In this document: one piece after another, positions 12,401 to 24,739 of the stretch
Layout: each line of letters starts with the position of its first letter
How positions within the stretch are numbered: the first letter of the stretch is position 1
NCBI GenBank assembly: GCA_030674155.1
Contig: CM060334.1
Location: 26,099,537-26,163,536 of the forward strand
DNA from: Stramonita haemastoma
Lineage: Eukaryota > Mollusca > Gastropoda > Neogastropoda > Muricidae
Direction: 5' to 3'
DNA length: 64,000 nucleotides
Made by a program: the position numbers and the translations under genes
Notes under the pieces: model-generated
Seen by the model: the letters and a program-made list of their open reading frames with translations, nothing else
Told to the model about the DNA's origin: nothing
Databases searched by the model: none

Positions 12401-15400
12401 GCAGACGATCCCGACTGGACAGAAGCACAGGCCTGCTTATCAACATTTTTGACAACATGGGGTAAAACATCTGGTTTGTCCACAGTGGCACAACAATTAT
12501 TCCTTCGGCTTTGTCTCTGGCGATTTTTCGAAGCACTCTTGGAAGCAGACTGAAAGGAGGAAAACAATAGAAAAGTAGATTAGTCCAGCTAATACTAAAA
12601 GCATCAATTGCATAAGCATGAGAGTCGGGTTGAAAAGACACGTATTTTTCAAATTGGTAGTTTATGCGTGAGGCAAACAAATCCACTTCAGGAGAGAAAA
12701 CTAGTAAAGTCAGTGCTTCTTTTAGTAGGCTTGAGTCTAGTTTCCATTCAATATCAACATGAAATTTTCTGGACAGTTTGTCTGCCTTCACATTTTCTGA
12801 ACCAGCAATATGAGCACAACTGATTGTGATATTTTTGCTAAAACACCAGTTCCAGATTTGTTTTGTCAAATTGTCTAGGGATTCTGATCTGCTAGATCCC
12901 TTTTTGTTAATACAACTGACAGCTGTGCTATTGTCCGATCTGACAAGAACATGGGTATCAGTAGCGGAGGACAGTAAAGCCTGTAAGGCGAGAAAAATAG
13001 CTTTCAGTTCGAGATAATTCATATGATGTACTTTATCAGTAGTGGCCCACAAGCCCTGAGTAGAAGTTTCACCTTTGTTATGATATATACACACACCTCC
13101 CCATCCCTCACCAGAACTGTCAGTAAACAATGTGGCCTGTACAGGTAAAGCTTCAATATTTCCCCTTTGTTGAGGTAAGTTTGTGACCCACCACTTAAGG
13201 TCGTCTTTGTCCCTGACAGACAGTGTCATAGATTTGTCCCAATTCCCAGCACACCTTTTAAGGGCAGCGTTTTTACTGCGTTCCAGAGTACGGTAATGGA
13301 GTTGCCCATGAGGAACACCAATCAAACTAGCAACCATCAGGCCTAAACAAGAGGCCACTGTTCTGATCTTAGCCTTTCTTCGCTTAAGTAGATTACTGCA
13401 AGCACTTAACAATTTATGTTCTCTTTCTTCTGTAAGTCTGACACTCATTTCCTGAGAGTTTATAATAAACCCTAAATAGGTGATTTCTTGTGTGGGTTCA
13501 AACTGAGACTTCTCATCATGAACTGTGAATCCCAAACTGTCAAATGTTCTGACTGTGTCAGTAACACACTCCATGACTTCTTGTTCTGTATCCCCCACTA
13601 TCAGACTGTCATCTATGAAAGATGTAATAGAGTGTCCACATTCATGCAGGTGAGCCAGAATAGGTTTTGTCAATTTTGTGAAAATCCTGGGAATGGGTCC
13701 AAGTCCCATTGCTGCAGCTTGAAAACAGAATAACTTTCCCCTCCATTGAAATTTAAAGAACTTTCTGTGTTTTTCTGAAATGGGCACTGAATAATATGCA
13801 TCACGTAAATCAATTGATGCAAAGAAACAGCCTTTTGTGATGAGATTTAGGGCATTATGTAAAGTTTCCATTTTGAACTTTTTATACTCCACATTAGCAT
13901 TCAAAGCTTTCAAATTTAGAATCATACGGTAAGTTCCATTTTTCTTTGGTCTTACAAATATTGGAGAGACAACCTGTCCTGGCTCATTTTCTGACAACAC
14001 AACCACTTTCTTTTTAATCAAGTTATGGATTTCAGAGTCCACAGCCTTATTTTCTACCTGGCTAAAATATCTTTGGTGAGAACAGTTAGTTTCTGTTGGG
14101 TAAGAATCAAATTTTATTATCACCCCCTTGACTGTGTCAAGCACTTCTTTATCGGAAGTTAACTTTTCCCAGCTATGTAATTTCTCTCTGATCTGTCCTG
14201 CAGAGAAAAACTCATGTTTATCACGAAGATATTTTTTCAATGGGGATAGGCATGCATGGAAAGTGGCGGAACTGACCTGGTGGGGGGGAGGAAGGGGGGG
14301 TTCCCTTACTGACGTTTCGTCACACCTTTTTTCCAAGGTTTGGCACTGCCCTGGGATTTCCACTGGCTGTTTCTTGGCTGGTAGCCCCGCCCCAAAAAAT
14401 GCTGACTACTATTGCTGCTGTGCCCCCCGTATCGCTGGCCTTGGCCCCATGGCTTTTTCCGCCGATGGTCTGCGAGGGCGTTGCTAAGTCTCTGAGTGTC
14501 CTTGGCTTCTTTCAGTGCCCTGTGAAATTCGGTGCCTGTGGGGTACAGCCACTCGCTGCTCATCGTCACGTGCGTAGCACAGAGTCCGGCACTGTCTTTG
14601 GAGAGGCATGGTCTATGGGTTTCTCTCCTTCTGAGAGAGAGGTCAAAGGTGGCGTGCCCTGTAAGGGCGAGGGCGTCTGCCAGCTTCCCCATGCATTCAC
14701 CGAGTTTCGCTCTGGTGTCCTTGAGCTGCTCTGGTTTTTTCAGGGACTGGCTGACCTGCACTATAAGGTCGCTGCAGTGCGTGAGCGCTGTTGCTGCGTG
14801 TGCAATCGTCCACTGCGTTTGCCACAGCCGAGTATCGGCTGATTTTGCCGTAGGCGTTAGGGCAGACCTGACCTCCTGGTTTGTGCGTGGCACTCCCAAA
14901 GTAGGGCAGTTGGCAGGAATGCGGTACTTGGCCAGTATGGCCTTGAGCCTGGCATCTTCCAGCTTTTTCCCATAGTGTTTTAACACGTCCGCCATCTTAT
15001 CTGACACAGGGGGCCCTCTTTCTTCAGCAGCTTCCAGTGCAGCAGACAGTGGGGCGAAAAGGTCAAGAGCTGGGTCTTCTTCCTCTTCTGTTTCTCCTTT
15101 CTCCCCATCAGAGTTTTCCTCAATTAACTTTGCAAGTGAATGTGATATGTCCATTTCATCATTCTCTGGAGAGGGTGGAGGTAGATTTTTTCTCCTCTTC
15201 ACATCAGATCCAGAATCACTATGAGGGCTTTCTTTTCGCTTTTTTCCTTTTCCAGTTTGCAGTTCCGAAATGGTAGCTTTCATGGCCTGCATTTCTCCTG
15301 ACAGTTTTTGAAGTGTGGCACATATTGAGCCTAAAGATACTGAGGGGTCTTCTTTCTCAGGTGTAGGGGAAGAGGGGTGACTGTTATCACTACTATGGTC

Positions 15401-15416
15401 CGACATTATGCTTTCT

Positions 15417-15456
<40 letters not shown>

Positions 15457-18400
15457 TTGTTTTTTTCAGTTTATTGTTAACACTCCAAATCCCAAAGCCT
15501 ACACCACAAAAAGTGCGCAATTTGAAAATTGTACACACACATACACCCACATACACCACAAAAAAATATATATATATTCCACAGAATAACGAATTTTAAC
15601 AGGGTACAGAAAAAGACACGGCACTCTCCTGATGTGACCGACTGGCTTGGCGGCTAGGCGCGAACTGACGGCGGGCGAGCGGTGCTTCTCTCAGGACACT
15701 CCTAGTTCCGGTTTCAGTGGGAGATGAGTTAGAATTACAGCTGGTTTATCTGCTGTTTTGATGGCTTTGTAATATTTTCTAGGTTTTCCAAAATACATGT
15801 TTCAGACACTTTTCTGTGTTGATTCAAAGTCAGTTTTACTTGGTCTAAAAAAATTTCAGTTCAAAAGTGAGACAAGATCTCATGATTGAAATTGATCATC
15901 TAGTTCATTTCCTGGTTCTACAAGGCACTGGTGTTACTTTTTGCTGGGTGATAAGTTATGTGCACACCTATCCCCCCTTCACCCTATTCCCTACCCCCCC
16001 CCCCCCCCCCCACTTTCCTATTTGATATCACTATCCATTGGAAGGATATTAAACTGAAGAACTAGCTGAATTTCCCCCCTTGATTCACCAGATAGCACTG
16101 CCATAGTTAAAACCCACAACTCAATGGATTTGAAGTTGAAAGTTACTGGAGCCACTGAAACTGAGGTGACAGCTCTGATATGGCTTTTGTGGTCAGTAGG
16201 GCTATAAACAGTATGGTATGGTATGGATTTGTAGGACTGAAGTGAAACTCAGTAGCGCTATAAACAGTATGGTATGGTATGGATTTGTAGGACTGAAGTG
16301 AAACTCAGTAGCGCTATAAACAGTATGGTATGGTATGGATTTGTAGGACTGAAGTGAAACTCAGTAGCGCTATAAACAGTATGGTATGGTATGGATTTGT
16401 AGGACTGAAGTGAAACTCAGTAGCGCTATAAACAGTATGGTATGGTATGGATTTGTAGGACTGAAGTGAAACTCAGTAGGGCTATAAATAGTATGGTATG
16501 GTATGGATTTGTAGGACTGAAGTGAAACTCGGTAGGGCTATAAATAGTATGGTATGGTATGGATTTGTAGGACTGAAGTGAAACTCGGTAGGGCTATGAA
16601 TAGTATGGTATGGTATGGATTTGTAGGACTGGAGTGAAACTCGGTAGGGCTATAAATAGTATGGTATGGTATGGATTTGTAGGACTGGGGTGAAACTCGG
16701 TAGGGCTATAAATAGTATGGTATGGTATGGATTTGTAGGACTGGAGTGAAACTCGGTAGGGCTATAAATAGTATGGTATGGTATGGATTTGTAGGACTGA
16801 AGTGAAACTCGGTAGGGCTATAAATAGTATGGTATGGTATGGATTTGTAGGACTGAAGTGAAACTCGGTAGGGCTATGAATAGTATGGTATGGTATGGAT
16901 TTGTAGGACTGAAGTGAAACTCGGTAGGGCTATAAATAGTATGGTATGGTATGGATTTGTAGGACTGAAGTGAAACTCGGTAGGGCTATAAATAGTATGG
17001 TATGGTATGGATTTGTAGGACTGGAGTCAAACTGTGTTTATCAAACACTGAGCTATAGAGAGAACTGCATAGCCTAGTGGTCAGATCATTGCGCTCGCAA
17101 TTTGACGATCTGGGTTTGATTCCCGTTTGAGGGTATTTTTACCCTGAAGTTAACATCAGTGCTGACTCCACTCTCCCTACAAATCCTTTGGATGAGACTA
17201 TAAACCGAGGCCCCGAGTGCAAACACACGCAGAACATCTTACGCACACATTAAATCCTGTTCCGCTTTTTGTAAGAGTAGGCCATTGTGTGCCGGCGGGA
17301 ACAGATGACAAGATTTACAAAAACTGCATACACACGGGGACTGGACGTAAAAAAAGCATATTCCATTATAAATATACATATATACACATTCCATCCAGTG
17401 CTTATTCCATTATAAATAAAATAATAAATCATGGAATTTATAGAGTGCTATATCTTGCAAAAGCAAATCAAAGCGCTATAATCAGCATGTCAGATAGATA
17501 ATCAGCCAGTCAGATAATTAGCTAGTCAGATTGCTTCTCAGATAGATAGTCAGGTAGTCATTGAGATAGTCCACTAGTCTAATGGATTGTTGCCCTGTAG
17601 CCTATTAGTATAAAGGTAAAGGTGTTCCATAACCTGTGTGGTCGTAGGGGAGCGAGACGTCAGAGACCTCAGCTTCTCTAGGGGCCAGCATGTTGAGGGC
17701 AGCGCCCATCTCCTCTCCCTCGCTGCTTTACCTTCCCTGAACCTAAAGAGGGCAGGTACCCATTTACAGCTGGGTGAACTGGGGGAAACTGTACTGTAGC
17801 CAAGGCGCGCAAACAGTCACCCATCCAATTGGCAACCACGCTTGATGCTGCTTAACCTTGACTGGGGGAATGCGAGCACTCTGATCATTGAAGCTATCCC
17901 GTCCCCCATCAGTATAAAAGAATAAATAACCCCTACAGCACTGAATATCTGCTGACAGTTACTTCCCATTTCCTAAATTTCTGCCACGGCGCTCTCCCTT
18001 TCAGTCCAGTCAGCCGATTTCCCGGCGATAACGGTACCAGAGGAGGGTTTGTTTCTAGTGACCGTTCATGTGGCTAACTGGCATCAACAGACTCAGGAAA
18101 GAAGTTTTGACACAGCAAACACTGCTTCTCCTTTCCCACGAGAATGTTTATAGAGTTTCAAGTGGGTGTACGTAAAATTACCTAGGTACCCATTTTTCAC
18201 TCTTCTCTACCGCAGAAACCCAGGAATTGAAGGAAAATTCGGTCGCGCCGGTTTTCCTCCTTACAGGACTGAAAGGTAGCAGAAATTTTGAGCCGGAAAA
18301 CAGGCTTGCCATATTGAAAGGGATGAATAATAAAACAGCGGTGATTGACACAAACATGTTTCAGGCCCACAAAGCTGAGTTGGAAAACAGGCTTGCCGTA

Positions 18401-21400
18401 TTGAAAGGGATAAATAATAAAACAGCGGTGATTGACACAAACGTGTTTCAGGCCCACAGGGTAGGAGCAGACCTGCTGTTGAAGCTGCGCGAGGGGTCTC
18501 ACCTGTTCGTCAAGATCTTCGGCTTCGTGCTCCACCCTCAGGGCGTGATCATGGAGTGCATGCTGCAGGTCCGGGGAAGCACGGCCGGGGCCAGTTGCAC
18601 CCTGCTGCAGCGCATGACACGCCCCTTCACCTGGCTCCACGTCAAGTCCGTGCTGAGGCAGCTGGCCTCCTGCCTGGATTACCTGGTGAGTGGTAGAGTT
18701 GGTCTCTTGTCTCCTGCCTGGATTACCTGGTGAGTGGTAGAGTTGGTCTCTTGTCTCCTGCCTGGATTACCTGGTGAGTGGTATTGTTGGTCTCTTGTCT
18801 CCTGCCTGGATTACCTGGTGAGTGGTATTGTTGGTCTCTTGTCTCCTGCCTGGATTACCTGGTGAGTGGTAGAGTTGCTCTCTTGTCTGCTGCCTGGATT
18901 ACCTGGTGAGTGGTAGAGTTGCTCTCTTGTCTCCTGCCTGGATTACCTGGTGAGTGGTAGAGGTGCTCTCTTCTAAGTCGGTGTTGAGGTACCTGGCCTC
19001 CTGCCTGGATTACCTGGTGAGTGGTAGAGGTGCTCTCTTCTAAGTCGGTGTTGAGGTACCTGGCCTCCTGCCTGGATTACCTGGTGAGTGGTAGAGTTGC
19101 TCTCTTGCTCTCTTCTAAGTCGGTGCTGAGGTAACTGGCCTCCTGCCTGGATTACCTGGTGAGTGGTAGAGTTGCTCTCAAGTCCGTGCTTAGGTAACTG
19201 GTCTCCTGTTGGATTACCTGGTGAGTAATTCTTATTTGTATTTTGTATTTTTTTTGTACCACTTTATGTCACAGCAGATTTCTCTGCGTGAAATTCGGGC
19301 TGCTCTCCCTCCCCAGGGAGAGCGCATCGCCACATGTGCATCGCCTACCCTTTTTTTTTTTCTTTTCTTTTCTTTTTTGTGGTATAGTTGGTCTCTAAGG
19401 ACAAGGTTGTTTTCAGGAATCTGGTTTTGGTTTTATCTCGTTTTATGTGTGATTGATGTAGGTTTTCCCATAATGCGGCGGCTGTCCTGGGCGTACATAG
19501 TCCCACGCTTTTAATACGAGTTTTAAAATATGATGAGGTGACAGCCCTGATATGGCCCGTGTGGTCGGTGCTCAGTCGCTCAACGCCACAGAAACCGGGA
19601 TAAGCACCGGCCTGATGAGCCTTAGGCTTGGGACAGACTTAACTTGGGGGCCCCTTGACTGAGTTATGCTGGAAATGCCCGCTGTGGTGTGTCTCTCTCT
19701 ATCTCCCCAAGCAGGAGGAAGTAACTTGTGCTGCTGTGGCTTTACAGAACCGGAGTGGCCTGACCTACGGCAGCCTCTGCTGTTCCAAGATCCTCATCTA
19801 CTCCGAGAAAAACAGCGAGGGGGATCAGGAGTGGCTCATCCGCTTGGCTGATCCCAGCAAGGCCATTTACCTGGACACCTTGCCTGTACAGGATGGTCGC
19901 AATCAACACAGGTAAATTGTTTTTTTTTAAAAAATTTAAAAAGGTAAATTTTGTGTTGTTTTGTCAAAGTGTGTGTTTTTCTCCCTCCTCCCCCCCCTTC
20001 CCTGTAGGGATGCCTGAGGCCTGTCTGTATAAATAGCATCCCCATCTTCTGGAAATTCTGTGCTAGGAATTCCCTTTTCTTCATCCCTCTCTTTGTTTCT
20101 GCCTTTTTCCTTTTGCTTCCTGCCACCTCCTTCTTGTCTGTTTTCTGCCCTCTTGGTCCAGTCTTCTGCCTTTTTTTTTTTCCCCCTTTAAAGGTAACAG
20201 TTGTCTCCCAGGCTGAAGTTTGATGCACTGGGCCTGACTTGTCAGGAACTTAGGGGCAGCACAACACAGTTTAGCTCATATGACAGATAACATTATTTGC
20301 TGTATGAGTGTTTGACGAAGAAGAAGAATTGTTTTGTGATTTGTTGAATGTCAGGTAAGTATATTTATTTGTTTATTTTATTATTGTTTTATTTCAAGTA
20401 TAATGAAATAAGCACTCATGTGATTTTTTACATCCAGTCCCTCTGTGTATGCAGTTTTGTAAATTTTGTTATCCGTTCCTACCAGCACACAATGGCCTAC
20501 TTTTCCAAAAAGTGGAACAGGTTTTAACATGTGCGCAAGATGTTCTGTATGCGTTTGCACACGGGACCTTGGTTTACTGTCTCATCTGAAGAATTTTTAG
20601 GGAGAGTAGAAAGAAGAAATCAAAAAGCATGTGGGCCCCCAAGAGCCTTTGCTCTCCACCATAAAGAGGAGAAAGCTGATGTGGTTTGGTCACACCACAA
20701 GACACAACACCCTAGCAAAAACCATCCTGCAAGGAACAGTCGAGGGCAAGAGAAGAAGAGGCCGCCAAAAGAAATCATGGGTTGACAACATCAAAGACTG
20801 GACCGCCCAACCCCTACAACACCTCCTACTAGCCACACAGGATCGTGAAGCATGGAAAAAGATCTCTGTTGCGTCTTCTCTCATGTCCCCCCTACGTCCT
20901 TTAGGACATGGGACTGAGTGAGTGAGTGAGAGTCGGCACTGATGTTAACTCCAGAACGATATTCATCTTTTGGAAATGCACCTTTAGCTTATTCATTGTG
21001 GGGTTGGGGGGTATGCATGCGCACATGCGTACATTTGCTGTTGTTTGTGTGTGCGTTTTTCCGCCCCCCTTCTGACTAGGTAGAAGGAAGGGGTACGCTA
21101 ATTCTAGCACTCCTGACTGAGTGATGTTGGATGTATGTGCTGTGTGTTTGTTTTGTTTGTTTTTGTTTATTCTTTTATATCAAGGATAATTGAATAAGCA
21201 CTCAGGTGCTTTTGTTTACGTCCAGTCCCTGTGTGTATGCAGTTTTTGTAAATCTTGTCATCTGTTCCCATAGGACACAATGGCTTACTGTTATGAAAAG
21301 CAGAACAGGACTTAATGTGTGCACAAGATGTTCTGCATACGTTTGCACACAGGGCCTCGGTTTATAGTCTCATCCGAAAGACTCTTGGGGAGAGTGGAGT

Positions 21401-24400
21401 CAGCACTGATGTTAACTCCAGGGGGAAAATCCCCTTGAACGGGAATTGAACCCGGGTCGTCAGATTGCGAGCACAATGTTCTGACCACTAGGCTATCCCG
21501 TCCCCGCGTTTGAAGTTGTGCACCCATCGTCTTTGCCGTCTGTCACCAGGTTGGCGTTTATTGCACCTGAGCGCTTCAGAAACCTGAAAAACCACACCTT
21601 TGCCTCTGAGGTGTATTCTCTGGGCACCACCCTGTGGGAGATCGTGGCTGGGGGTCGACAGCCGGACTCCTGCGTGCCACCAGGGACCTCTGTGAGTGTC
21701 CTCTTTGCCGAATGCACAGACAGCAACTATTGTTGTCTGTCACATATACAAACATGTGTTGTGTTGCCTTTAACCCTCTTGCATTCGGATTTTCTGAACA
21801 TGAATTGATTTCGCATTCGTCAGGCACACATGGTTGCTCGCCTTTTCCTCCTTCTAAGTACATACCAGTAGTTATACTTACTTCCAGACTCACACCACAG
21901 GCTCTTTGCCTCTGGCCTGATAGAGCTTTGACATGTGGTAGCAATTAGTGATGGTCACAGTGTGATGGAAATCTACTGTGTGTAAATCCTAGCAAATCCC
22001 GGATCGGGACTTAGGGGGGGGTAATCATTCAATCCCGGCAAATCCCAGTTCGGGACTAAGAGGGTTAACCCTCTTACATTCGGATTCTCTGAACACAACT
22101 TGATTTCGCATTCCATCATGAAATCAGGTCAGGCACACATACTAGCTCGCCTTTTCCTCCTTCTAAGTACATACCAGCAGTTATACTTACTTCCAGGCTC
22201 TCACCACAGGCTCTTTGCCTCTGGCCTGATAGAGCTTTGACATGTGGTAGTGATTGGTGATGGTCACAGTGTGATGGAAATCTACTGTGTGTTAACCCTT
22301 TGCTGGGCACAGCAAAATCATTTGTCACCTTCCTGCCGGGCAGAGAAAATGGAGGTGGATGGCTTGTGAGTGGGTGTATGTATTTAACATGCAATAACTC
22401 TACAATGGTCAGGTGGATTTTGATGAAATAAAAACAGCAAGATGCAGAAATGAATAAAGAAATTTTTTTTAAAAAGTTAAAGTCTGTCCCAAGCCTAAGG
22501 CTCATCAGGCCGGTGCTTATCCTGGTTTCTGTGGCGTTAAGCGACTGCGAGTCATAGACTCCCCCTGCATAGGACGCCAGTCTATCGCAGGGTTAACCCC
22601 CAACACAAGGTTGGTACCCCCTTTTACACCTGGGTGGGGTGAGAAAATAGCCGTAAAGTACCTTTTCCAAGGGCACAACGCAATAGCCGAAAGCTGGGAT
22701 CGAACCCGCAACCTTTAGATTACGAGTCCAACGCCCTAACCACTAGACTACAGCGGCGGCTAATAAAGAAATTGCTAATACCCAATTTTTGTCATTATTT
22801 TTATTTTCTTTTAGAATTATAATGCATAAACACACAAAGTCATTGATTGGTTTGTGTGTGTTACAGTTAGCGTTGCAATAACTTTAGAATGCGTGCATGG
22901 ATTTTGATTAAATAAAAACTAAAACATTAAGAAACAATTATAGAAAAGATATTTTCAGCCTACTGTTGGTTTTTTAGTTTTTTTGATAAATGGTGCACGA
23001 ACACATCGAACATTCCGACGATCGCCATTTTTGTTTACCGATGATCGCGATCAGCTTAACGTTTAAGTTTGAGCCGCTACCGTATCAAAATCCCGAATAG
23101 CAACCAAATAACAAAATATATCAAGTTCTGAACCATTGCCAACTTGAAATCCACGATAATTTCCCCAAATCTAAGAGTAGAATTCAAAACGCGTATCGGC
23201 CGTGTTAGATTTGACGATCGATTTTCGTCTCGAACTTCGCCGTAGTCAAAGTCGTCTCTCTCACTTCAGTCAACAAACTCAGAAGTCCACACACTACTAG
23301 GATCGATTACATCGATATTTGAGCCTAGATACACATCACACAGGGTCATATTTTCGGCATGGAAGCTGTAAAAACGATCGTAAATGTGGGTTCGAAGATA
23401 GCATCCATCTTGGAAAAATTTGCGATTTTTTTCCTCCAAAACTTGCAACAAACTCACTCCGATCGCCGCCATTTGTAATAAACATGCGGAAGTCTCACGG
23501 GCAGTCTCGTGGCTTCTATATTCACGAGATTTGAAGCGAGATTGGCGGGAATTTCGAATGTATGATCGCTCTGAAGTGACGGTGATGTCGCCGGGCGCTT
23601 TGGGGCGTTTTGCCCAAGGACAGGGTCGGGCGCTTTGGGGCGTTGTGCCAAGCAAAGGGTTAATCCTAGCAAATCCTGGATCGGGACTTAGGGGGGTAAT
23701 CATTCAATCCCGGCAAATCCCGGATCGGGACTAAGAGGGTTAACCCTCTTGCATTCAGATTCTCTGAACACAACTTGATTTCGCATTCCATCATGAAATC
23801 AGGTCAGGCACACATGCTCGCTCGCCTTTTCCTCCTTCTAAGTGCATACCAGCAGTTATACTTACTTCCAGGCTCTCACCACAGGCTCTTTGCCTCTGGG
23901 CTGATAGAGCTTTGACATGTGATAGCGATTGGTGAAGATCTCTGCATGATGGAAAACTAGTGTGTAAATCCTGGCAAATCCTGGGTCGGGATTCGGGGGG
24001 GGGGGGGGGGGGGTGGCAATTATTTAATCTTGGCAAATCCCAGGTCAGGACTAAGAGGGTTAAGTGGTACTCGTTCTCTACAAAGTGTGTTTGTTTTGAC
24101 ATAGGCAGTACACGTTCTCTTCAAAGTATGTTGTGTGTTGTTTTGACATAGGCGGTACACGTTCTCTATTAAGTGTGTTGTGTGTTGTTTTGACATAGGT
24201 GGTACACGTTCTCTACAAAGTGTGTTTGTTTTGACACAGGCAGTACACGTTCTCTACAAAGTGTGTTTGTTTTGACACAGGCGGTAGAGTTTTTCCGCGG
24301 AACTCACAAGCTGCCAACAGACTTCCTGGGAGTGACGGGGTTGGAAGGGGAGGTAATCCAGCCCTCTGATGAGTCGCGGGGAGGACAGAACTGGGGAATG

Positions 24401-24680
24401 GGTGGCTGCTCACTTCCAGCATCTTGACAACGTGGATGAATACGTACAGGGGGCCCAGTATTCTGATGGTACATTGATTATAATAATAATGATGATACAT
24501 GGAATTTATATAGCGCTATATCTTGCAGAAACAAATCAAAGTGCTTGTGCATTCGACTGGGTGCAACTACACAAACAATCAACAACAATTCCTAGTTTTA
24601 GAAAATAGCAAATTCGAATGCACACACGCACGCGCGTGCACGCATGCGCGCACACACGCATGCACACGCGCGCGCACGCA

Positions 24681-24739
<59 letters not shown>

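Larger units (their letters stand above)
10936..15737 (-). mobile_element. Intact DIRS-type tyrosine-recombinase retrotransposon
   Basis: The 4.8 kb element lies antisense in the JAK intron between exons 6 and 7. It encodes Gag, RT/RNase H with a methyltransferase-like domain, and a tyrosine recombinase, in overlapping frames with no internal stops. Its ends are imperfect inverted repeats sharing GAGAGAAGCACCGCTCGCCC (11028-11056 against the right end). An internal complementary region at 11164-11302 holds the complement of the left end (93 nt, identical) fused to the complement of the right end (49 nt, identical). TTA flanks both ends and appears once, as its complement, at the junction, as expected for YR integration from a circle. 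Intact frames and perfect ends suggest recent insertion. Confidence 0.95.
22065..23743. mobile_element. piggyBac-like MITE, copy 2, split by a nested element
   Basis: Starts on the same TTAA that ends copy 1. Its text stops at GTGTG and TTAA at about 22293 and resumes at TTAATCCTAGCAAATCC at about 23661, ending AAGAGGGTTAA at 23743. Confidence 0.8.

Noticed and set aside
18227..18451. Upstream extension of JAK exon 7
   Set aside because: Open by chance through an 87-bp duplication; phase from exon 6 and JH2 alignment start at 18452. An alternative acceptor remains possible and is listed as a finding.
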